Shown here one piece after another: positions 1-9,271 of a stretch of 64,000 nt of DNA. A program made the position numbers and the translations under genes. Positions within the stretch are counted from its first letter, which is position 1, and every line of letters begins with the position of its first letter. Below the pieces are notes generated by a model. It did no database searches, was not told the DNA's origin, and saw nothing but the letters and a program-made list of their open reading frames with translations. Source of the stretch: Deltaproteobacteria bacterium (GTDB lineage: Bacteria; Acidobacteriota; Thermoanaerobaculia; Multivoradales; JAHZIX01); contig JAHZIX010000048.1 in the NCBI GenBank assembly GCA_022601195.1, positions 124,001-188,000 of the forward strand. The letters are read 5' to 3'.

Positions 1-2386
1 CTTCCAGATCCCCTTGGGTTCGCAGAACGATGGAGAGATTGTTGCGCGCCGCGCCGATCTTGACGAAATCGCCGCCGAGCAACCCAGTCCACATTCCCAA
101 GGCCTCTTCCAAGAGTTCCTTGGCACCGGGAAGGTCTCCCTGTTGGAGCCGGATCTGCCCCAGTAGATTGAGACTATCGGCAACGTTTGGGTGCCTTTCT
201 CCTAGGGCGCGCCGACGGCTTTCAACGGCCTGGCGAACCAGCTTTTCCGCCTCTTCCAGCTGCCCTTGGCCATAGTAGGAAGCCGCCAGGTTGTGCCGTA
301 CCGTCGCTAGCTCCGGATGATCGGCTTCGTACACCTCCCCGTGGATGGCCAACGCTTTCGTGAAGTTATCGCGAGCGTCCTCGAAACGACCTTGCTCGTC
401 GTAGAGCAGGCCGAGGTCGTTGTAGAGATCTGCCACTCTCGGATGCCGCTCGCCATAGAAGCTCCGGTAGAGATCGAGAGCCATGCCATAGGCCTCGGCA
501 GCCGCTGTGTGATCTCCTTGCTCCCGTAGCAGTCCTCCTAACTCGTTCTGGTTGACTGCCGCCAAGGGATGGTCGTCGCCAAGAACTTTCCGGGTCAGGT
601 CGAGGCTCTGCTGGCGGAGCTGGTGGGCCCGATCGTAGACCCCTTGCAGCTGGAATGCCCTGGACAGCCCGGATAGAGCGCGGACTCCCGCCTCTCCCTC
701 CACCGCCCCGACTTGGCCGAGCATCTCCCAACCTTCTTCGAAGTGGCCTTGCGCCTCGGCATAATCTCCCAAGGCCAGGGCCTGGTCCCCCAGATCCAAT
801 AGGCTGTCCGCCACCTCTCGATGAGCACCGCCATGAGCCTGCCGACGTAGCTCCAAAGCCTCTCGCACCAGCGGCGCCGCTTCATCGAATAGGCCTAGTT
901 TGCGATAGACCCGCCCCATGGTTGCCAGGAGACGCGCTCTCAGAGCCGGTTGATCCGCCAGCCGATAGCGAATATCTGCTGAACCTCGATCGAGCAACTC
1001 ACGGACGGTGATGCGCTCTCCTCGAGTGCGATCCGGAGCTGAGATCTCGAAAAGCCCCTCCAGAAACCGAGTGACTTCCTGGCCGTGGGAACGTTCTCGT
1101 AGCACCTCGACCTGCTGCACCACCAAAGCCGCCGTGAAGGCCGCGAAGGTGATGAGTACCGCCGCCGCCGCGCCCACCGGCCAGCGATGGCGCAAGATGA
1201 ACTTCCAGGTGCGATAGCCGAGGGTTTGCTCCCGGGCCATCACCGGCTGGCCCTGAAGATGCCGATCGACGTCTAAGGAAAGTTCCTCCGCGGACAGATA
1301 GCGATGCCGGGGGTCTTTGCGCAATGCTTTTGCGACAATATTGTCCAAATCCCCCTGCAAGGCCTTCTCTAGCCGGACCAGCTCGATTCCTCTCCCGAGC
1401 CCCCGGGCAGCGGCTATTTTGCGGCCTTCCTCCGTCTCCCCTCCTTTTCGCAGCTTCTGGAAGGCGGCGGAAGGAAGCTCCGGATCCTCGAAGCAGACCG
1501 CTTCGACAAATTGCTGAGGAGATCTTTCGGAGAGCTGAAAAGGACGCCTCCCGGAAAGCAGCAGGTACAGGAGATTTCCCAGGGCATAGACGTCACAAGC
1601 GGTCGTGATGACCTTGCCCCTCATCTGCTCGGGGCTGGCGAACTCCGGCGTCATGGGAGCCATGGCAGTACCGGTCACCGGCCCCAGGGCAGCGCCGTCG
1701 TAGGCTCCGAGGAGTTTGGCGATGCCAAAGTCCAAGAGCTTCAGCTGCCCCTCGTCGGTGACCAGAATATTGCCCGGCTTCAAGTCGCGATGGACCACCA
1801 GATTCTGATGCGCAAAGTGGACAGCACGGCAGACCTGACCAAAGAGCTTCAGGCGCTGCTGAACCGTTAATTTCTCTCGATCGCAGAACTCGTCGATGGG
1901 CACCCCCTCGACGAACTCAAGGACCAGGTAAGGCTGACCATCCCCAGTGGTTCCGCCGTCCAGAAGACGGGCGATGGAGGGATGTTCCAAGTCCGCGAGG
2001 ATCTGCCGCTCTCGGCGGAAACGTCGTTCTACCTCGGCGCTCAGAAGCTCCGGGTGAAGCAACTTGATGGCTACCTGATGGCGGTAAGCCCCATCCACCC
2101 GGACTCCCCGGTAGACAGTCCCCATGCCACCACGGCCGAGGACATTGCGCACCTCGTAGGGACCGATTCTCGCTCCAGTGGTCTGGTCACCGGACAGGCT
2201 AACCAGCGGGTCCTGCAAGAAGCTAGATGGGGCTTCGTGGAGCTCTAATAGCTCCCGCACCTCCTCTGCCACCTGGGGATCGACGGTCTTCTGGCTGGCC
2301 AGGTAGTCAGCGCGCTCTCCCGGCGGCACCTCTAAGGCCGAATGGAAGAGTCTTCGGACCTCCGTCCACTGTTTTTTACTCACCAT
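1..2386 (-). CDS. Serine/threonine protein kinase with C-terminal TPR repeats (3' end cut by window)
   Basis: The reading frame runs from an ATG at 2386 to the left window edge, so the C-terminus is missing. I translated it by hand. After about 65 residues comes a Pkn-type kinase domain with glycine loop GRGGMGTVY, VAIK lysine, catalytic loop HRDLKPGN and DFGIAKLL, so it should be catalytically competent. A single hydrophobic segment (around GAAAAVLITFAAFTAALVV) follows, then many TPR units of the type EAxxYGMALDLY..ERHP. This is the Acidobacteriota/Planctomycetota type of membrane kinase with a cytoplasmic kinase and an extracytoplasmic TPR sensor. It diverges from the secreted-protein gene at 2543. 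No partner sigma factor overlaps it, unlike the kinase at 41622. The substrate is unknown. Confidence 0.9.
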   Translation of the reverse strand, partial: MVSKKQWTEVRRLFHSALEVPPGERADYLASQKTVDPQVAEEVRELLELHEAPSSFLQDPLVSLSGDQTTGARIGPYEVRNVLGRGGMGTVYRGVRVDGAYRHQVAIKLLHPELLSAEVERRFRRERQILADLEHPSIARLLDGGTTGDGQPYLVLEFVEGVPIDEFCDREKLTVQQRLKLFGQVCRAVHFAHQNLVVHRDLKPGNILVTDEGQLKLLDFGIAKLLGAYDGAALGPVTGTAMAPMTPEFASPEQMRGKVITTACDVYALGNLLYLLLSGRRPFQLSERSPQQFVEAVCFEDPELPSAAFQKLRKGGETEEGRKIAAARGLGRGIELVRLEKALQGDLDNIVAKALRKDPRHRYLSAEELSLDVDRHLQGQPVMAREQTLGYRTWKFILRHRWPVGAAAAVLITFAAFTAALVVQQVEVLRERSHGQEVTRFLEGLFEISAPDRTRGERITVRELLDRGSADIRYRLADQPALRARLLATMGRVYRKLGLFDEAAPLVREALELRRQAHGGAHREVADSLLDLGDQALALGDYAEAQGHFEEGWEMLGQVGAVEGEAGVRALSGLSRAFQLQGVYDRAHQLRQQSLDLTRKVLGDDHPLAAVNQNELGGLLREQGDHTAAAEAYGMALDLYRSFYGERHPRVADLYNDLGLLYDEQGRFEDARDNFTKALAIHGEVYEADHPELATVRHNLAASYYGQGQLEEAEKLVRQAVESRRRALGERHPNVADSLNLLGQIRLQQGDLPGAKELLEEALGMWTGLLGGDFVKIGAARNNLSIVLRTQGDLE

Positions 2387-2542
2387 GATCCGCTTTACCC
2401 GAAATTCTCGCCAACATTATTGAGTTGTAATTGGGGACACCGCATAAAATTATTATGGCCCAAGCGCATTATGATTAACCTAGAACGATGGACGAAAGAT
2501 TCCAATTATGAACGATCTTCTCAGAAAGGAGAGCCGTCAAAG

Positions 2543-4162
2543 ATGAATAGAGGGTCAAGAACCAGATCCTGGATCGCCGCCGCTGGCCTTCTTCTCGCCT
2601 TTTCCACGACTCTCGAGGCTCAGATCATCCAGACGATTCCCTGGAATCAATCGATGATCTTCTTGCCCAACGATGTCCTCTTATCGGGTGGGCCCTTAGA
2701 CTCCGGCACCCCGCAGTGGTCTTTGCCCTCCTATGGATACCTGACCGAGGCCCAAGGAGGATTCTTCTATCATCCCTACACAGAATTTTGGCAGAACGGA
2801 TTCGACAGCTTCCGAATCACCAGCTCCTCCCCTCGTTCGATGACCACGGGGTCGGATATCTACTTGATCGCCGATCTCAAAAGGGCTTTGGTCCAGGGGA
2901 GCCCCATCGTCGGTTGTTCCCTTGGTGCCGGATGGCATCTGGGAGGGGGGCTGAATGACGCTCCCATTTTTCAACCCAATTCCGACAATCCCAATCCGGT
3001 TTGCATTCTCGACTTCCCCATGGGCGGGAATGCGGCTGCCTACGTCAACCCCGATCACGCACAGACAGGCCCCGGGGGTGGCAACACGACGGTCTCTTTA
3101 GACCCGGGTGGCAACGGTAGACCGAAACTCCTGGATCTCGTCGTCCCATTGGGCGAACAACTTGGATTCGCAGCAGGAGTTGCCGCCGATGGCTCACGCC
3201 TGTTCGAAATGCTCTTGGAAGAAGGGCCGGTGCTCAGGGCTAGCGCGCTCCGTGGAGACGGGACCGCCATGGAGTCCATAGCCGTCCCGGTGACCGAGTT
3301 CAGCCAAACCGCTGAGCTCAATTGGTGGTTCGCTACCGCCCCGGGAGCCAATGATGGCGGAGCCTTGCTCATTCTCGACGGCAGAGTGGTGGCGAGTATT
3401 CAGGGCGTCGACAACTACGATCACCTGGGGCAGGACTGGGAATGGCAGTTTGGAGCTTTGGATACCCCTCCCGGAGCCGTTGGTTCCATCGGATTCCAGG
3501 ATTTCGAGGTCTGGGAGAGTCCATCCACCCCGATCTACGAGCCCCTCTACTCCAACAGTGCGACCAGCCTGGACCTCACCGGCTGGAAGAGTGTGCAGAA
3601 CCCCGACCGTATCCTGGCCATGAGCTCTTGGGGCAGTACCGACCCGGAGTTCATTCTGCTCATGAACGGGGACGGCCAAGATGTCTCCCTTCAAGACGGT
3701 TCCGCCACCGGAGCCAAGCACTATCGGTCCAGTTTTGTCCTGGGATTGGATGACCTCCAGCCCCCTGGAAGCGCAATCTGGAAACTATTTGTCGCCGATA
3801 CCCCGATCATCCAGCAACCAACGCAAGCGGTCTTCCGCTTGTTGCTTCGCTACGACTCCGTGCAGGATAAGTACTTCTTGCGGGCCAAAGCCGGTCAAAG
3901 CGGGACCAAGAGAATCTCTCCATGGATCGCCTTGCCGAACTCTCCGCGTATGAAGATCTCTTTGCAATGGTGGTCTCCGACTTTCGGTGCTGAACACTCC
4001 GTGGGTGGCCTTCGGGTGAGCATCCCAGGAACTCCGGGCATCCAGCTACTGAACTTGACCAACGCTGGGTTCAATCTTGGCGATACGACCCTCGGCGCCC
4101 TCAAGATTCCAGTAGGAATGCAGGGCTCCATGGTGATCGACGACTTCATCGTCTGGCACTAG
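2543..4162 (+). CDS. Secreted protein of unknown function with beta-sandwich-like segments
   Basis: Encodes 539 residues. I chose the ATG at 2543 because AAGGAG lies about 11 nt upstream and the N-terminus is then a clean signal peptide (Arg-rich start, then AAAGLLLAFSTTLEA). The longer open frame back to 2342 overlaps the divergent kinase start and carries no signal. Residues near the N-terminus (FFYHPYTEFWQNGFDSFRI) resemble the end strand of tandem-95/cadherin-like repeats. Later segments look like LamG-type beta sandwiches. No catalytic motif is visible. The protein is probably periplasmic or cell-surface. Specific function unknown. Confidence 0.8.
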   Translation: MNRGSRTRSWIAAAGLLLAFSTTLEAQIIQTIPWNQSMIFLPNDVLLSGGPLDSGTPQWSLPSYGYLTEAQGGFFYHPYTEFWQNGFDSFRITSSSPRSMTTGSDIYLIADLKRALVQGSPIVGCSLGAGWHLGGGLNDAPIFQPNSDNPNPVCILDFPMGGNAAAYVNPDHAQTGPGGGNTTVSLDPGGNGRPKLLDLVVPLGEQLGFAAGVAADGSRLFEMLLEEGPVLRASALRGDGTAMESIAVPVTEFSQTAELNWWFATAPGANDGGALLILDGRVVASIQGVDNYDHLGQDWEWQFGALDTPPGAVGSIGFQDFEVWESPSTPIYEPLYSNSATSLDLTGWKSVQNPDRILAMSSWGSTDPEFILLMNGDGQDVSLQDGSATGAKHYRSSFVLGLDDLQPPGSAIWKLFVADTPIIQQPTQAVFRLLLRYDSVQDKYFLRAKAGQSGTKRISPWIALPNSPRMKISLQWWSPTFGAEHSVGGLRVSIPGTPGIQLLNLTNAGFNLGDTTLGALKIPVGMQGSMVIDDFIVWH

Positions 4163-4257
4163 CCAACACGCTTTTCGCCATCTAGCGGAAGGCCGACCCA
4201 CACCGGGTAGCGGTGGATGAGGTAGACTGGGGGTCTACTTATCGACCGCTACCCAAT

Positions 4258-4845
4258 ATGACTGACGGCCAAAAGGATCAAGACGTCACCGCATTGCTCC
4301 AACGTTGGAGCGATGAGGGGCATCGTGAGTCCTTTGACCAATTGATGCCGCTGATCTCTAGGGAGCTCCACCGAATCGCCCGGAGCTTCCTGGCCAAGGA
4401 GCGCAAGAACCACACCTTGCAACCCACGGCACTGGTCAACGAGGCCTATCTACGCCTCATCGACCGCAAGGCCAGTAGTTGGGAAAGCCGCATCCACTTC
4501 CTCAGTTTCGCGGCCCGCACCATGCGGCGAATTCTGGTAGAACACGCCCGCCGCCGCGGCACCGCCAAACGAGGGGCTGGCGCCCAAAGGGTCTCCTTAG
4601 AAGACTCCCTGGTCATCGCCACCCAACGGGAAGTCGACCTCCTCGCCCTGGACGATGCTCTCTCCCAGCTGGCCGAAATCGATCCCCGCCAAGCAAAGAT
4701 CGTCGAATTACGCTACTTCGCCGGCCTGACCATCGAAGAACTAGCCACCGCCGTCGAAGTCGGCACCGCCACCGTCAACCGCGACCTCGCCATGGCCCGC
4801 GCCTGGCTGCGGCGGGAGCTGGGGAGTGAGCCGGTGGGGCCGTAG
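4258..4845 (+). CDS. RNA polymerase ECF sigma factor (Acidobacteria/Gemmata type)
   Basis: 195 residues from the ATG at 4258. An upstream in-frame ATG at 4213 is possible, and neither start has a convincing Shine-Dalgarno. Sigma region 2 is seen in HTLQPTALVNEAYLRLID and FLSFAARTMRRILVEHARRR. Region 4 is seen in IVELRYFAGLTIEELA followed by a helix-turn-helix. The length and the long region-2 motif match the TIGR02999-like ECF subfamily that is expanded in Acidobacteriota and Planctomycetota. It stands alone, with no anti-sigma factor or overlapping kinase downstream, so its regulator may be encoded elsewhere. Confidence 0.9.
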   Translation: MTDGQKDQDVTALLQRWSDEGHRESFDQLMPLISRELHRIARSFLAKERKNHTLQPTALVNEAYLRLIDRKASSWESRIHFLSFAARTMRRILVEHARRRGTAKRGAGAQRVSLEDSLVIATQREVDLLALDDALSQLAEIDPRQAKIVELRYFAGLTIEELATAVEVGTATVNRDLAMARAWLRRELGSEPVGP

Positions 4846-4960
4846 TGCTCCCCTCGGTGAAAGGTGTCCGCCAAAACTCTTCCCTGGAATCTGAATTCCT
4901 ACCGAAATGACCAGCAACCCCAGGCTCAGCTAGTCGCGCCTGGAGCTGCTGATTTGAATC

Positions 4961-6469
4961 TTAGATCTTCCCGTCGAAGTCCCCTGCACCTACCGGCAGA
5001 CCGGACAGACGAATGATAGAGGCCAGAGTCCAGTCGCCTGCATCGACCTTGTCGTCCTCCATCAACAGAGAGTCGTCATCCGGAGTCCAACAAGGCTCCA
5101 CATTGAAATAGGAGTGGGGATCTCCCAGCAGTAGGCCGGCGAAGGTGGAGCAGACGATCACCGAACCGACGCGACCGAGCATCTGGCCTCCGTTGCCACC
5201 GGGAAGAGTTTCTGCTTCTTTGAGGATGTAGAACCACAGAGCATCGTGGTCCTGGGGAATATCGATGGGTTCCAGGCAGAGCTTTCTCGCCACATCGCTA
5301 CCGGAAGGGAGCCCGAAGGTCCAACCGCGCTGCAGATTGCGGAATGCCAGGACGTTCATCCGCGCACCCACTGGTCCGATGGGCAAATTCCCCAGAGCGT
5401 TAGAAAGTTTGGTATCGATCTTCCTACCCAGCTGAGGGAAAGGTCCCTCGGAGCTGGTCATCTGCAGGAACCAATCCCATTGGATGTAGTTCCTGGCTTC
5501 CATGGGTCGAAAGCCCCGGAGGTCGTCGGGGCTGGGAGTCCCCGAGTTGTCAAAGATAGGTGCGAAGTTCCCAAAGCCGCGAACGGGGCCGTTGGTTTGA
5601 TAGCTGTTGCGCACCAAGGAATGCCCAAAGCGGTAGGCGGCGACGGCGAACTCTACGGGCATGAAAGGCTGATGCTTCCAACTGTAGATGTCCTCCAGCC
5701 CGAGGCTCCACGATCGTCGCCCGTCACAGGTTTTATCCAGCTTGAGAGCACAGCCGTGCACCTTGTTGTTGGCAATGCGAAATACAAAGTCATTCCAAGA
5801 AATATATTGATATAGCCATCTAAGAGTTGTTCGCGCTCGTTCAAAAGCCCCCTCCGGCTTGACCTCCCGGGCTCGGTCGACCAGCGTATTGTGGGCCAAT
5901 AAAAAAGCCAATTGAAGTTGAGAGACCATGACGTTTTCATCATTCCGCGGATCTCCAATGAGAGCTCGACCCTCCCGATTGCGGGGCAAATCCGCAAGCT
6001 TTGTACCTTGAACTTCATCGATCAGGAACTTCTCCGGATCGTCTTTTTGATAGAGGTGAGGATTGGCCTCCGGCCCGGATCCATACACATTGTCGAGATC
6101 CAGCCGCGGTGTCCGGTGGTTGAGCAAACCACTGGGATCGTTGCGGCGCATCAGCGAAGACGCCGGGTCGAAAGTAATATCGTGATCGATGAACTGACCG
6201 AAATAGGTGTAGCCGGCGGGGATCTTGGAGCTGAATTTCGTTTCGAGCTCTTGGATGAGCGCTGGATCGCCGGCGATATCCAAGGGTGACTTACCCGGCG
6301 CTTCCACCATCTCCTGGTTAGCGATCTCTAGAAAATGACTCGGAAGTTCATGCTCGTGCTTGCCCTCCGGAGCCCAGGCCGGGAGCTCCGGGAATAGGCG
6401 CCCGAAAGGGCCTTGGTAGAACTTCGAGCGAGGGGCGACGATGTCGATGGAACTGTGACCGTGGGACAT
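4961..6469 (-). CDS. Animal-type haem peroxidase family protein
   Basis: 502 residues. The ATG at 6469 has a strong AGGAGA 7 nt upstream. A longer frame to 6607 lacks a ribosome site. Distal haem motif FGQFIDHDITF has H96 as distal histidine with D95/D97 beside it, and AAYRFGHSLVRNSY has proximal H283. Both are diagnostic of the peroxidase-cyclooxygenase (An_peroxidase) superfamily. It would oxidise organic or halide substrates with H2O2. No signal peptide is visible at the chosen start, so it is either cytoplasmic or exported without a classical leader. It is divergent from the protease gene at 6989 and shares a 519-nt intergenic region with it. Confidence 0.88.
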   Translation of the reverse strand: MSHGHSSIDIVAPRSKFYQGPFGRLFPELPAWAPEGKHEHELPSHFLEIANQEMVEAPGKSPLDIAGDPALIQELETKFSSKIPAGYTYFGQFIDHDITFDPASSLMRRNDPSGLLNHRTPRLDLDNVYGSGPEANPHLYQKDDPEKFLIDEVQGTKLADLPRNREGRALIGDPRNDENVMVSQLQLAFLLAHNTLVDRAREVKPEGAFERARTTLRWLYQYISWNDFVFRIANNKVHGCALKLDKTCDGRRSWSLGLEDIYSWKHQPFMPVEFAVAAYRFGHSLVRNSYQTNGPVRGFGNFAPIFDNSGTPSPDDLRGFRPMEARNYIQWDWFLQMTSSEGPFPQLGRKIDTKLSNALGNLPIGPVGARMNVLAFRNLQRGWTFGLPSGSDVARKLCLEPIDIPQDHDALWFYILKEAETLPGGNGGQMLGRVGSVIVCSTFAGLLLGDPHSYFNVEPCWTPDDDSLLMEDDKVDAGDWTLASIIRLSGLPVGAGDFDGKI

Positions 6470-6988
6470 GTTGGTTCTCCTTTGTTGTTTGCCTTCTAGT
6501 CCGTGAATTGCGGCTTGATATCGGCTGTCAGCCCAGAAGCTCTGACCGAGATCGAGTTCATTCGTGGCCTTCTCCGGCCTTACTGCTGGCATCGCTAATG
6601 CGACCACTCAAGACAGGCCATCTGGGTTTGCTGATATTGATCACTTTTCTGAGACCTCCCTTCCTATCGATCAAACCGAATATCAACACAGCCACCAAGG
6701 TCGTTCTCCATATGCAGCAGCCTAGAAATCTGCCCTAACGAAAGTCCTGCAGGCAAGATGAGAAATCTCTCTGGAAGTTCTGAGAGGGCTTCCCGTCTCT
6801 CAACCGAGCCAGACTTGGAAGTTCTCAGAGTTTCCAAAGAAAAACGACAGAACCCACCAATTCCTTAGAGCTCCCTTGCGAAATAACGTGACCGCGACAG
6901 AATCCCAATTCGTGGAGACCTTCACAGACACTGCAGGACTGCATTTTGGAAGGGATCTGGAGAGAACAATCGGCATAGGAGACGAACA
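6470..6988. other. Divergent intergenic region, peroxidase / protease
   Basis: 519 nt without a supported gene between the divergent starts at 6469 and 6989. It must hold both promoters. I could not assign -35/-10 boxes with confidence. The short open frames here have no family signature and no ribosome site. Confidence 0.5.
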
Positions 6989-9217
6989 ATGACGAGAAGT
7001 GAGTTTCGAGATGGACCGATGCAAAGCCCACATTTTGAACCCTTTCATCTCACCGATGATCCCCTCAACAACAGGCTCGATGCGGAGAATCTTGAGATCT
7101 GTGTTCCATGGGGTTGCTGGCTTGACCGTCCTTCGGAAGTCAAGGCAGAGGAATGGACGACTCTTAACTGGTGGCAGCAATGGGGGGAATACGCCAAGTC
7201 TCTGGGAAAGGCCACCAGCCAACCTTGCCTGGAACAGCCTTGCACCTACGAATTCTGTTGGACCGGTTGCTACTGGCCGGGTTGGACCTTGAGGGGAGAT
7301 TGCGCCATCGAACATGCCAGGAGGGTCCATGAGCGGCTAATGAGACAGTTCTTACGCTACTCAGAAGTCAGCGCCGTAGATGTAGGCTTCGCAGTAGTGG
7401 AAGGAACCCGGAGGTTCGAGAACGTACTCGCTATTCGCGTCCACGTTACGAGAAAACGCTCTCCCCATTCCTTGAACCGAGCTGGCTACCCGAGCTTCAC
7501 AAGCCTGAAGTACTTGCGTCCTCAGATCGAAGACATGAAAGATGACATCGAAGAAAGGCTCACCCAATGGACGAACGGGGAAACAGAGGTCTTCGGACAA
7601 GAGCTCACCACATGGTCAAACAGGAAACAGGAAAAGTTTCGAGCTGACCTTGAAAGTGGGTTGGCCGAAGGGCCTGTGGCAAAAGAAAAGCTGGCCAAAT
7701 GGCAAAAGTCACTCCCTAAAGACGGGCACTTCGAACGGTATCCTATCTCTGGGGTTCGGCCTTGCGACTTGAGCAGCCACTGGTCTCCAACTGTCCCTCA
7801 CCCTGGCTATGAGTGGTGCCGGCTCAGTATCTGCGGCGTACCCATAGATATTGTAGAGGCGGAGTACTTCCCATCGATCCTCAATGGCTCGCAAAACACT
7901 CCCAGCGGGGTCTTCGTCGATGCTCCTCAAACCAGTAGAGAGCTTTCACTAGAGGAACTCAAGCGCATTCGCCGCAATCGAGTCAATCCCCTCGCAGGCG
8001 GCATCAGCGTTGGCACTGTGACCGGCCAAGCCGGGACTCTGGGAGCAGTGGTTTGGGATCGCACGGACGGGGCGCCCTGCCTGCTCAGCAACTGGCATGT
8101 ACTAGCTGGCAACCCAGCGGCCCAAGTGGGCCAGCCCTGTTTTCAACCTGCTTTGTTCGATGGCGGCAGCGAAGCCGACAAAGTAGGATTCCTCAAACGA
8201 TGGCTGATAGGCGAACAGGGCGATGCCGCTCTAGCCGAGCTTTCTGGGGAGCGAAACTACGCATCAGGAGAGATTCTGGGGCTATGGGATCCTATCGCGG
8301 GATATGAGAAACCCCGACTAAACATGGAAGTACGCAAGCTAGGGCGCACCACCGGTTTCAGTGAAGGGTTCGTTGACGGCCTGTACCTAGCGACAAATAT
8401 CGACTACGGCTTTGGCAACATTCGGTACTTCAAGAATCAATTTCACATTGCCCCTCTCTATCCCGGACAAGATTTTAGCCAGGTGGGAGACTCGGGCTCG
8501 CTAGTGGTAACCCGCTACAAGCCAGGGAGACTGAGCCTCCACCAATTGGAACTTTTGAAGCTTCTACGACAAGCTGTCAGCAACTCGCATCTGTCCGAGA
8601 AGATTAAGGAGATCCTCGGAAATCCCAGACTTTCGCGAAATCAGCAAATCACTGAGCTCCTGACGCTCCTCGAAGAGCCAGAACTCAATCAGGCTGACGA
8701 GACCAACCAGGAGGGGATTGTCGATTCTTGTTTCCCAGAGACGACCGAACAATTGACAGAGTTTCTTGGGAAGTTTATTCGCAACTTCATTCCTCAACTG
8801 ACCGAGAAGGATCTCTCCACCTTAATGGCGGCCCCGCTGGATCAACGCCTGCACGACCTCGGCCTTGATGTCGACGAGATCAGAGACAGAAAGACCTCCC
8901 GCATGCAGCGCCAGGAGCAGAGGGTGTACTTTGCCGTCGGAATGCTCTTCGCCGGAGATACCCCAGGTTCCCCCTTCGGAGAATTCGCTCTTGCGACAGA
9001 TGTTGGAGAGTTGGCTCAGGAGTTGGACTTCTCTCTCTGCCCGGTCTACGAGCCCCGGACCAGTTTCCGAAAACTGCGAGGGGAACCTCGCTCTGAAGGA
9101 CGCGCAAGGCCGAGAGACCCTCGAATTCTGGAACCCGGTGGGCTAGGAACCGACCCCCGGGGCCGGTCACCACAACCAGATACAGAGCCCTTTCAGAGTG
9201 GCCCAGACGGGCCCTAA
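6989..9217 (+). CDS. Trypsin-fold serine protease, NAL1-like, with long N-terminal extension
   Basis: 742 residues. The ATG at 6989 is preceded by AGGAGA at about 6 nt. The protease core lies at about residues 335-515. H370 is in LSNWHVLAG, D412 in GDAALAEL and S502 in GDSGSLVV, a complete trypsin-type triad. The pattern with GRTTGFSEGFV resembles the NAL1/trypsin-like-peptidase family. The first ~335 residues hold a Trp/Cys-rich stretch (residues ~85-100) and a charged helical segment and match nothing I recognise. A helical domain (~520-680) follows, then a Pro/Arg-rich tail. No signal peptide, so probably cytosolic. Trypsin-fold modules of this kind also serve as effectors in bacterial conflict systems, but no partner ATPase sits next to it. 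Confidence 0.8.
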   Translation: MTRSEFRDGPMQSPHFEPFHLTDDPLNNRLDAENLEICVPWGCWLDRPSEVKAEEWTTLNWWQQWGEYAKSLGKATSQPCLEQPCTYEFCWTGCYWPGWTLRGDCAIEHARRVHERLMRQFLRYSEVSAVDVGFAVVEGTRRFENVLAIRVHVTRKRSPHSLNRAGYPSFTSLKYLRPQIEDMKDDIEERLTQWTNGETEVFGQELTTWSNRKQEKFRADLESGLAEGPVAKEKLAKWQKSLPKDGHFERYPISGVRPCDLSSHWSPTVPHPGYEWCRLSICGVPIDIVEAEYFPSILNGSQNTPSGVFVDAPQTSRELSLEELKRIRRNRVNPLAGGISVGTVTGQAGTLGAVVWDRTDGAPCLLSNWHVLAGNPAAQVGQPCFQPALFDGGSEADKVGFLKRWLIGEQGDAALAELSGERNYASGEILGLWDPIAGYEKPRLNMEVRKLGRTTGFSEGFVDGLYLATNIDYGFGNIRYFKNQFHIAPLYPGQDFSQVGDSGSLVVTRYKPGRLSLHQLELLKLLRQAVSNSHLSEKIKEILGNPRLSRNQQITELLTLLEEPELNQADETNQEGIVDSCFPETTEQLTEFLGKFIRNFIPQLTEKDLSTLMAAPLDQRLHDLGLDVDEIRDRKTSRMQRQEQRVYFAVGMLFAGDTPGSPFGEFALATDVGELAQELDFSLCPVYEPRTSFRKLRGEPRSEGRARPRDPRILEPGGLGTDPRGRSPQPDTEPFQSGPDGP

Positions 9218-9223
9218 TTTGCT

Positions 9224-9258
9224 CCGCAGCTCGGGGCGGTCTTCGCCTCGGGCTGCGG
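9224..9258. terminator. Hairpin between convergent genes
   Basis: A 15-bp stem (CCGCAGC.CGGGGCG pairing with CGCCTCGGGCTGCGG through two G-U type positions) and a 5-nt loop lie in the 54-nt gap between the protease stop (9217) and the convergent kinase stop (9272). A weak T-rich run follows on the plus side. Probably a shared terminator. Confidence 0.6.
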
Positions 9259-9271
9259 TTCGTTTCTAGGG

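Noticed and set aside
2342..2542. N-terminal extension of the secreted protein at 2543
   Set aside because: The extension overlaps the divergent kinase start, has no ribosome site and would bury the signal peptide.
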